Translations under genes and position numbers: made by a program
Shown here: piece after piece, positions 1 through 5,231 of the stretch
Layout: each line of letters begins with the position of its first letter
Position numbering within the stretch: the first letter of the stretch is position 1
Origin: an uncultured Eubacterium sp.
GTDB taxonomy: Bacteria > Bacillota > Clostridia > Peptostreptococcales > Anaerovoracaceae
Direction of reading: 5' to 3'
Assembly: GCA_947367725.1 (NCBI GenBank)
Contig: CANBFZ010000160.1
Coordinates: forward strand, 1 to 5,231
DNA: 5,231 nt
Notes under the pieces: generated by a model
Told to the model about the DNA's origin: nothing
Databases searched by the model: none
Seen by the model: the letters and a program-made list of their open reading frames with translations, nothing else

Positions 1-1746
1 GAGAGCAAATCCATGTCTCTTTGGACTGGCTTTTCGCTGAAATGGTACAGAGAAATGCTGGAAAACACCATGATTATGGAGGCGATCTGGAATACCTTTA
101 CCATCGCCCTTGCGGCGGCGGCCATTGCTACAGTCATCGGTACACTGGCCTGCATCGGTATTATGTCCATGAAAAAGCGAACCGAACATGCAGTCATGGC
201 GCTAAACAATATTCCGCTTTTGAATGCAGATATTGTAACGGGAATTTCTCTGATGATGGCCTTTATCGCCTTTGGCATTTCGCTGAGCTGGGGCACGGTA
301 CTGCTGGCACATATTACCTTTTGCATTCCGTATGTCATTTTGTCCGTGATGCCAAAGTTCAAGCAGCTATCCGGCAATACCTACGAAGCAGCCCTGGATT
401 TGGGCGCAAGCCCGCTTTACGCCTTTTATAAGGTGGTGCTGCCCGAAATCAGACCAGGCATTGTCAGCGGATTTTTATTGGCGTTTACCATGTCGGTTGA
501 CGATTTTGTGATTACTCACTTTACGAGAGGCGCTGGAATCAATACGATTTCCACTTTGATCTATAGCCAGGTGAAAGTAGGCATCAGGCCAACGCTGTTT
601 GCCCTGTCTACGGTGATTTTTATCACGGTACTTTTGGTGCTCGCAACTTCCAATGTGGCGTCAGCAAAGGCGGAAGGCAAGTCGAAAAAGCGTATCATGG
701 CGGTGCTGACGGTACTGGTCGTGTGCCTCCTTGGCGGTACCCTTTATCTCAGCGGGGGGACAAGTGCCAAAAGCGGAAAAGAAGTGCACATCTATGCTTT
801 TGGCGACTATATTGACCCTGCGCTTATCGGCGAATTTGAAAAAGAGACGGGTATTAAAGTGGTGATGGACACTTTTGATACGGCAGAGGAAATGTATCCG
901 GTGATCAAAAATCAATCGGTGAATTACGATGTGATTTGTGTGTCTGATTATATGATAGAAAAGCTGATCGAGGAGAATCTTCTTGCCGAAATTGATTATG
1001 CGGCAGTGCCGAATGTGGCCAATCTGGAGAAAAAATATCTGGAACTTTCCGAGTCTTTTGATCCGGGCAACCGGTACGCTGTGCCACATACCTGGGGTAC
1101 GCTGGGTATTTTATATGACACAGATAAAATACCGGAAGGAGAGATTACTTCTTGGAATGACCTGTGGAAAACGCAGTACAAGGGCAGAATTGTTATGCCG
1201 GACAGCATGCGGGATACCATGGGTATTGCACTGAAAGCCAAGGGATATTCCTTGAACACTACGTCAGAAGCAGAACTTTCTGCGGCAGCGGCGTACTTGA
1301 CCAAGCAGAAACCGTTGGTTTATAAATATGCCAACGATGCAGCCAGGGATATGATTTTGGGTGGATCTGCAGACATTGCCGTAATCTGGAACGGCGAAGT
1401 GCTTTACTGTCAGGAAGAAAAAGAAAATCTGGCATATGTGGTGCCGAAAGAAGGCAGCGAGTACTTTACAGATGCCTGGGCGATTCCTGCTGCAGCAGCA
1501 AACAAAGAAAATGCGCAGAAATGGATCAATTTTATGCTGGACAAAAATACTGCATTGGTCAATTTTGATTACTTGACCTACTCCATTCCAAATATTAGTG
1601 TGGTGGATGGTGTGAAAGAAGACCAGGCAATGATGGAGGTACTGTTCCCGGAAGAGGAGATTCTACTACAGTGTGAGGCACTGAAAAACCTGGGGGCAGA
1701 AGCGGATGACTTGTTCACAGAATACTGGAAAAAGTTCAAATCGTAG
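1..1746 (+). CDS. potCD: Fused spermidine/putrescine ABC transporter permease (PotC) and substrate-binding protein (PotD), 5' end outside window
   Basis: This is the membrane and ligand-capture part of a polyamine importer. It would work with an ATPase (PotA) and a second permease (PotB), presumably encoded just upstream. The frame is open from base 1, starting E-S-K-S before the first Met at 13. That Met has no ribosome binding site, and the residues around it match the interior of PotC just after its first membrane helix, so the real start is upstream. Residues below are counted from that Met. The permease half (about 1-215) has some five membrane segments and the ABC-permease EAA loop (E125, A126, A127, then LGAS and LPEIRPG). 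A basic linker (219-227) leads to a hydrophobic segment (about 228-247), which probably tethers the binding domain outside the cell. The PotD half (about 257-577) shows GDYIDP, EKETGIKVV, SDYMIEKL, HTWGT and VIWNG. The fusion is clear; the exact substrate is inferred. The gene stops at TAG 1744-1746 and is followed by a terminator. Confidence 0.93.
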   Translation, partial: ESKSMSLWTGFSLKWYREMLENTMIMEAIWNTFTIALAAAAIATVIGTLACIGIMSMKKRTEHAVMALNNIPLLNADIVTGISLMMAFIAFGISLSWGTVLLAHITFCIPYVILSVMPKFKQLSGNTYEAALDLGASPLYAFYKVVLPEIRPGIVSGFLLAFTMSVDDFVITHFTRGAGINTISTLIYSQVKVGIRPTLFALSTVIFITVLLVLATSNVASAKAEGKSKKRIMAVLTVLVVCLLGGTLYLSGGTSAKSGKEVHIYAFGDYIDPALIGEFEKETGIKVVMDTFDTAEEMYPVIKNQSVNYDVICVSDYMIEKLIEENLLAEIDYAAVPNVANLEKKYLELSESFDPGNRYAVPHTWGTLGILYDTDKIPEGEITSWNDLWKTQYKGRIVMPDSMRDTMGIALKAKGYSLNTTSEAELSAAAAYLTKQKPLVYKYANDAARDMILGGSADIAVIWNGEVLYCQEEKENLAYVVPKEGSEYFTDAWAIPAAAANKENAQKWINFMLDKNTALVNFDYLTYSIPNISVVDGVKEDQAMMEVLFPEEEILLQCEALKNLGAEADDLFTEYWKKFKS

Positions 1747-1770
1747 AAGTGGTTGCTTCTGTTTAAGATG

Positions 1771-1796
1771 AAAAAGAGCCGGTCAGGCTCTTTTTT
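1771..1796 (+). terminator. Rho-independent terminator after potCD
   Basis: A perfect five-base stem, GAGCC (1776-1780) and GGCTC (1786-1790), encloses the loop GGTCA and is followed by six T bases. The five A bases before the stem can pair with the T run, extending the stem to ten pairs, and they give a T run on the opposite strand. The element could therefore also end transcription coming from the right. It begins 24 bases after the potCD stop codon and separates that gene from the promoter of the next one. Confidence 0.9.
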
Positions 1797-1829
1797 CTGT
1801 GGCATTTGCGATGTTGTTTTCGGCGTGGC

Positions 1830-1859
1830 TTGACAAAAAAATACATGATGTGGTATACT
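1830..1859 (+). promoter_or_regulatory. Sigma-A-type promoter of the surface-protein gene
   Basis: The -35 box is a perfect TTGACA (1830-1835) and the -10 box is TATACT (1854-1859), with an 18-base spacer. A TG one base before the -10 box (1851-1852) makes it an extended -10 promoter. Transcription should start near 1866, which leaves an untranslated leader of roughly 100 bases before the start codon at 1969. The position directly after the potCD terminator supports an independent transcription unit. The near-consensus boxes suggest strong basal expression unless it is repressed. Confidence 0.87.
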
Positions 1860-1880
1860 GAATTTTGGCAGAGACGGTTG

Positions 1881-1914
1881 GTTTTGTGATAAGACAGAAC
1901 GAATCAGTTTTGTC
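1881..1914 (+). promoter_or_regulatory. Three evenly spaced inverted half-sites in the leader; possible operator or alternative hairpins
   Basis: GTTTTGT (1881-1887), ACAGAAC (1894-1900) and GTTTTGT plus C (1907-1914) follow each other at exactly 13-base intervals, separated by six-base spacers GATAAG and GAATCA. The middle copy is the reverse complement of the outer two apart from one wobble pair. In RNA it can pair with the first copy (7 pairs) or with the third (8 pairs, G1893 to C1914), but not with both. In DNA the array could be a tandem dyad bound by a repressor just downstream of the transcription start. No T run follows the second hairpin, so it is not a classical terminator. Function is inferred only; no known riboswitch class was recognised. 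Confidence 0.45.
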
Positions 1915-1952
1915 ATTAAAAGTATTTAAAAAGAAAGTTATTGCGAAACGAA

Positions 1953-1960
1953 AAAGGAGG
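1953..1960 (+). promoter_or_regulatory. Ribosome binding site of the surface-protein gene
   Basis: AAAGGAGG lies eight bases before the ATG at 1969. It is a near-perfect match to the anti-Shine-Dalgarno sequence of Firmicutes 16S rRNA. It fixes the start codon of the long reading frame and, with the promoter, points to a gene that is highly expressed when on. Confidence 0.93.
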
Positions 1961-1968
1961 CAAACCAG

Positions 1969-2088
1969 ATGAAAGGGTTTAGCAAGAAGGCTTTAGCAAA
2001 AGTGTTATGTCTGTTTTTCGTTTTCTCCGCATTTGGAGGCGGGTTACTTTCTTCCGGAAAATGGCTGGGGGGGGGTCAGTCCTATGCG
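1969..2088 (+). other. Signal peptide coding region of the surface protein
   Basis: Forty residues make a Sec signal with four lysines in the first eleven positions, a hydrophobic core (V12-L27), and a polar glycine-rich stretch ending in S38-Y39-A40 before V41-D42. That end fits signal peptidase I. Cys14 is not a lipobox cysteine, because it sits at the start of the hydrophobic core and is preceded by K-V-L. The segment between the core and the cut site (S28-Q37) is longer than usual, and its G34-G35-G36 comes from a nine-G tract in the DNA. Confidence 0.8.
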
Positions 2089-5000
2089 GTTGACTTACCT
2101 TTGCATGATCAGACCCATGAAGTGAACCCGGAAGACAGTGAAACACCAGGCGAAAACGGAAACGAGGAAGGCGGCATAGAAGATGGCGCCGATGTTGACG
2201 TTGGCGAAGAAGACCAGGAAGAAACGACGGACGAAGAAGTGTTAGAAGGCGCAGAAGAATCCGAAAAGGGACAGCGAATGGTTGCGTTTTCTGATGATGG
2301 TATAGATCCACGAGCAGACGATACCGGTGCATTTCAGGTAGAAGGCGGCACCTACGGTGTGGATTATGAGTATAAAGAAACCATATATCATACGCAAGGG
2401 TATGGAAATGCAGAAAGTACTTCTGGTCAGTATGTGCCTGCAGTCGGTAATGTAGTGCCGCGAACGTTTCAGGCACTTGTAATCAAAAAAAGTACACCAC
2501 TGACGATATCGACAAGCGGCACGTCAAATGCAGGGATTTTGATTGAAGCAGGCGTGCATGCAGATTTAACCTTTGCAGGCGTAACTATTAGCGCTTACTA
2601 TCCGGTCAATATTGTGACAAATAAAGAAGATTTGAGCAATCCGACTTCTTTGCATTTGACCCTTGCCGATGGCAGTACCAATAGACTGACTTGTAATAAT
2701 GACAATGGAGGAATCCAGTCTCCGGGCATTCGCTGCGGAGAAGGTTCTAAATTAACCATTGATGATAGCCGCAGAAACGTAGACCAGAATGGACAGTTTG
2801 TAGCGCCAAAAGACGGCAAGGTGTCCAGAGATGCAACGCTTTTAGACGGTACAGTCGTTAAGGCGGGAGACCGGCTAACGATGCTGGATAGTGCAAATCC
2901 AGGCACTTTAGAAGTAAACGGTGGTCTCCGTGCCTCTGCAATCGGAGGCGGTCCCATTGAAAATAGTGGAGATATGACCTTTAACGGCGGCGTGATTAAA
3001 GCATATGCAAACGGTCCGACAGAAAGCCGATATGGCGCAGGATGCGGCATCGGCGGCGGGCATGCCGGCGGTAGTACCGTGACTACGTTTAACGGCGGAA
3101 ACATTGATGCAAAGGGATCTTATCATGGCGCAGGTGTTGGAGGCGGATGCACATACGTTGGCGGAATGTCCAATGGAGCAGAAACCACCTATGCGTTTAC
3201 CGATGCGATTTTATGTCAAACGCCAAAGAGCACCATCGCTGGTGATATCAATATCAATGGTGGATTTCTCAGATCCGAGGGATTTGAGCATAGTAATGCG
3301 TTTGGACAGGGATGCGCTGGAACCAATACGGGTAAGACTATTACGATTACCGGGGGCACATTGTTGCCGAAATCGCAGGCAGGTTGGTATGACATCGGAG
3401 GCGCCGGCGGTGACGTTGTGGTTACAGGTGGTTCCATTCGATTATCTGCACCAGGAAAATTCCAATGTAATGGTGGTACGGCTTATGGAGACTTAGCGAA
3501 GAAAACAAGAGTCTTTGTAACAACTGTGAACTTATCTGGCGAAAAGATCAAGTACGAAACGGCAGATGGTACGACGAAGGAAGAGTTTATCCAAAATCAT
3601 GCGATTACAGATTGGGAACTATCGATCGGTGGTCAAAAATACGAATATGGTGCACCGTCTTTCTTCGATGACGGTAAACTATATTTATGGTTACCATATG
3701 ATTTTCAGGGAAAACCTGTTGCAGGGCAGGAAGTAAAAGTAAGTTTGAAACCTATTGCGGTAGATGATGATGGAAATGAAATCGCAATGGATATAGAACC
3801 GCTTTTCATTAGTTCCGTTAAACCTACGGAGGATCCTAATGCAGCAGCACCTTTGAAACGATATGTAGACTTTGAATTGCCAGATGAATATAGTCAGGAA
3901 AAGATGACCAAGGATTACGATGGCTTACCGTTTAATGCCATTGACGTATCAACGATTGAAAATGAAATCAAAGATGCTTCTGGTAATGTCATCGATACGA
4001 AGATCGGACTTTATACCGGAAAAATAGACAATAAATATTTAGATAATCCTTCAAAGGTGTCGTATAAGGCGCAGCGTTATGATAAACAGAATGGGAAACC
4101 GATTGAGCAAGAACAGCAGCTTGGAAATAAGCTGCCGGAAGACGCAGGTATTTTGAAATTTACGATGACCTCGACCCAATATTCTGACGGTACGCTTGCA
4201 GGCTATGAGAACTTTGCACAAAGTTACTGGGGGCATCGTGCAACGGGCTGGGCAATTATCAATAAGATTCCATCAGAAATTGCAGACGCGACTTATGATA
4301 TCGAATATGGAGAAGACCCGGCTACCCATGAAACCATTGTAACGAAGATGACCTTTAAAGCCAAGGCAAAACAGGGGGCAGCAAAGAGAAAGCCTACCTG
4401 CAAAGCGCCAGATGGATATATTCAGTTTTATGTCAACGGGGTTAAAGTCGGAGAACCGATCAAAGCGAATACAACAACCGCAAAGGAAGAAATTAACGGA
4501 GAAGAGTATGCATATGGCGTGATTGACAAAGTGATTTCTTTCAACACAGGCGCCTATCCAGCGATTCCAAAACTGGAATCCGGCAAGTTTGTAGTAGAAG
4601 CAAAATATACAGAAGGGTATAACTACGAAGAATCCTATTCTCTTGTCAAACCAGAAGAAAAGCCGGGCACACCAGGTGGCTCTGATATGGATGAGCCGAC
4701 CAACTTCCCATTTGTAAATCCGCCTACTCCGGTCATTCCAGGAGCTGGTAGTGATCCGGATCATCCGGATGAAGAGCCAGAAGGGACGGTTTTGGAGCCA
4801 GGTGAGATTGAACGAATCGAAGATGACGGTGATATTTTCAGACTGCATGGAAAAGTCAATGACAAAGTAAACCGGAAGACGGAAAAAGATAAGACCGTTT
4901 CGAAGGATGAGCTAGTAGAATTTTTCAACGATCGGTATGTATTTATCGGGATTGATGGACGTTTACTGAAAGATGACAAGGGCAATCCGCTGAAGGTTTC

Positions 5001-5231
5001 CGAAGTTACGATTACGGGTGCAGACGGTCAAGAAATTGAAAGTATTGACTTATCGAAGCCTGGAAAATATATGGTGACGACCACAGTAACTGACGCACAG
5101 GGGAATCAGACGACGATTCATCTGGCATATAATGTAACGAAGCCGATCATTCAGGATCCTGACCTCAATAAGGATACCAACGACGATGGAATTCCGGATA
5201 TTAACATCGATACCGATGACGATGGGTTGCC
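1969..5231 (+). CDS. Large secreted modular surface protein with carbohydrate-binding-type beta-helix, Ig-like modules and calcium-binding repeats; 3' end outside window
   Basis: The frame is open for 1087 codons from ATG 1969 and runs off the right edge. Residues 1-40 form a signal peptide: basic start (K2, K6, K7, K11), hydrophobic core about 12-27, likely cut after S-Y-A40. Residues 41-103 are a linker with 25 Asp or Glu and only two basic residues. Residues about 120-500 look like a right-handed beta-helix resembling Cthe_2159-type carbohydrate-binding proteins (for example I190-I207, L228-L240, L262-D266), ending in glycine-rich rungs at 313-498. Residues 505-800 are unassigned; a KDYDGLPF stretch at 648-655 recalls Ig-like repeats. 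Residues about 816-892 resemble a Big_3_5-type Ig fold, a Pro/Asp/Glu hinge spans 894-940, and about 940-1056 resemble DUF5011 or HYR-type Ig folds. Asp-rich calcium repeats begin at 1063. The role is probably adhesion or glycan binding at the cell surface. A C-terminal wall anchor such as LPXTG is expected but lies outside the window. Domain names are from memory; no search was run. Confidence 0.9.
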   Translation, partial: MKGFSKKALAKVLCLFFVFSAFGGGLLSSGKWLGGGQSYAVDLPLHDQTHEVNPEDSETPGENGNEEGGIEDGADVDVGEEDQEETTDEEVLEGAEESEKGQRMVAFSDDGIDPRADDTGAFQVEGGTYGVDYEYKETIYHTQGYGNAESTSGQYVPAVGNVVPRTFQALVIKKSTPLTISTSGTSNAGILIEAGVHADLTFAGVTISAYYPVNIVTNKEDLSNPTSLHLTLADGSTNRLTCNNDNGGIQSPGIRCGEGSKLTIDDSRRNVDQNGQFVAPKDGKVSRDATLLDGTVVKAGDRLTMLDSANPGTLEVNGGLRASAIGGGPIENSGDMTFNGGVIKAYANGPTESRYGAGCGIGGGHAGGSTVTTFNGGNIDAKGSYHGAGVGGGCTYVGGMSNGAETTYAFTDAILCQTPKSTIAGDININGGFLRSEGFEHSNAFGQGCAGTNTGKTITITGGTLLPKSQAGWYDIGGAGGDVVVTGGSIRLSAPGKFQCNGGTAYGDLAKKTRVFVTTVNLSGEKIKYETADGTTKEEFIQNHAITDWELSIGGQKYEYGAPSFFDDGKLYLWLPYDFQGKPVAGQEVKVSLKPIAVDDDGNEIAMDIEPLFISSVKPTEDPNAAAPLKRYVDFELPDEYSQEKMTKDYDGLPFNAIDVSTIENEIKDASGNVIDTKIGLYTGKIDNKYLDNPSKVSYKAQRYDKQNGKPIEQEQQLGNKLPEDAGILKFTMTSTQYSDGTLAGYENFAQSYWGHRATGWAIINKIPSEIADATYDIEYGEDPATHETIVTKMTFKAKAKQGAAKRKPTCKAPDGYIQFYVNGVKVGEPIKANTTTAKEEINGEEYAYGVIDKVISFNTGAYPAIPKLESGKFVVEAKYTEGYNYEESYSLVKPEEKPGTPGGSDMDEPTNFPFVNPPTPVIPGAGSDPDHPDEEPEGTVLEPGEIERIEDDGDIFRLHGKVNDKVNRKTEKDKTVSKDELVEFFNDRYVFIGIDGRLLKDDKGNPLKVSEVTITGADGQEIESIDLSKPGKYMVTTTVTDAQGNQTTIHLAYNVTKPIIQDPDLNKDTNDDGIPDINIDTDDDGL
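2067..2075 (+). repeat. Nine-base poly-G tract inside the signal-peptide coding region; candidate phase-variation switch
   Basis: Nine consecutive G bases lie at codons 33-36 (Leu-Gly-Gly-Gly), about 100 bases into the gene. With nine G the frame stays open to the end of the window. With ten it would stop at TGA 2091-2093, and with eight at TGA 2123-2125. Long G tracts are known to slip during replication and switch surface genes on and off in several bacteria. This tract has the right place and gene type for that, but switching is inferred. A sequencing length error is unlikely, because the frame is intact for over 1000 codons after it. Confidence 0.6.
2905..3462 (+). repeat. Six degenerate glycine-rich beta-helix rungs in the surface protein
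   Basis: The protein repeats a pattern of a short alternating strand, then N/T/V-G-G, another short strand, then a glycine-rich turn. Copies start near residues 313 (TLEVNGG), 336 (MTFNGG), 370 (TVTTFNGG), 425 (GDININGG), 457 (TITITGG) and 483 (VVVTGG). Most of the turns are of the GAGCGIGGG or GAGVGGG type. Spacing is roughly 16-55 residues, so copies are diverged rather than recent duplications. The shared DNA word TTTAACGGCGG at copies two and three is the closest nucleotide match. The pattern fits stacked rungs of a parallel beta-helix, a common scaffold for glycan binding or adhesion. Confidence 0.7.
5155..5229 (+). repeat. Start of Asp-rich calcium-binding repeats (thrombospondin type 3-like)
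   Basis: Residues 1063-1087 read as tandem units of the kind DxNxDGxPDxNxD, with D1069, N1071 and D1073 before G1074, then D1081, D1083 and D1085 before G1086. This spacing is typical of calcium-coordinating loops in thrombospondin type 3-like repeats, which form rigid stalks between binding domains and the cell wall. Only the first two units are inside the window, so the total number is unknown. Confidence 0.75.

Noticed and set aside
13..15. ATG at 13 as the start codon of the transporter gene
   Set aside because: No ribosome binding site precedes it, the frame is open back to base 1, and the first PotC membrane helix would be missing. The gene starts before the window.
712..732. Possible lipoprotein cysteine (Cys238) at the permease to binding-protein junction
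   Set aside because: The preceding residues L-V-V do not give a good lipobox (Val just before Cys), and the cysteine lies in the middle of the hydrophobic segment. An uncleaved membrane tether is more likely.
1745..1760. AGAAG and CTTCT hairpin overlapping the potCD stop codon
   Set aside because: Only five A/T-rich pairs with a six-base loop. It is likely chance and weaker than the true terminator at 1771.
1768..1833. Small reading frame of 21 residues starting at ATG 1768
   Set aside because: It overlaps the terminator stem and the -35 box, lacks a ribosome binding site, and has no recognisable character.
1860..1968. Known riboswitch or T-box in the surface-gene leader
   Set aside because: The leader is only about 100 bases and shows none of the conserved core motifs I could recognise; only the half-site array is supported.
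1979..2476. Minus-strand reading frame of 165 codons opposite the start of the surface protein
   Set aside because: It is the mirror of the acidic linker coding region, is rich in Arg, His and Leu, and has no promoter or ribosome binding site; the + strand gene explains the sequence.
2598..3104. Minus-strand reading frame of 168 codons, Pro-rich
   Set aside because: The prolines are the reverse complement of the glycine codons in the beta-helix region. It is a shadow of the + strand gene.
4273..4848. Minus-strand reading frame of 191 codons, Phe/Trp/Ile-rich
   Set aside because: Composition is that of a reverse-strand shadow of Lys/Glu-rich coding sequence; it has no start signals and lies wholly inside the long + strand gene.

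Overview
The window most likely comes from a Gram-positive anaerobe of the Firmicutes, probably a Clostridia-type gut or oral bacterium. The reasons are a strong AAAGGAGG ribosome binding site, a sigma-A-type promoter with TTGACA and TATACT, a moderate GC content judged by eye, a fused PotC-PotD polyamine transporter protein, and a very large secreted surface protein. That protein joins a glycine-rich beta-helix, Ig-like modules and Asp-rich calcium-binding repeats. I cannot name a genus or species from this sequence alone.

Layout: (1) Positions 1-1746 on the + strand hold the 3' part of a polyamine ABC transporter gene. It encodes a PotC-type permease fused through an extra membrane segment to a PotD-type substrate-binding domain. 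Its true start lies before the window. (2) Positions 1747-1968 form a 222-base intergenic region. It holds a factor-independent terminator that could work in both directions, a strong extended -10 promoter, and a leader of about 100 bases. The leader contains three evenly spaced copies of a GTTTTGT-like half-site in alternating orientation, which can also fold into two mutually exclusive hairpins. It ends with an excellent ribosome binding site. (3) From 1969 to the end of the window there is one uninterrupted reading frame of 1087 codons that runs off the right edge. It encodes a secreted modular surface protein: signal peptide, very acidic linker, predicted carbohydrate-binding beta-helix with glycine-rich rungs, an unassigned middle region, Ig-like modules, and the beginning of calcium-binding DxDxDG-type repeats.

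The two genes appear to be separate transcription units, because a terminator and then a promoter lie between them. No functional link between polyamine uptake and the surface protein can be seen. The feature most worth following is a run of nine G bases inside the signal-peptide coding region of the surface protein. Gain or loss of one G would stop translation within 16 codons, so the tract could act as a phase-variation switch for a surface-exposed protein. No RNA genes, mobile elements or CRISPR arrays were seen.
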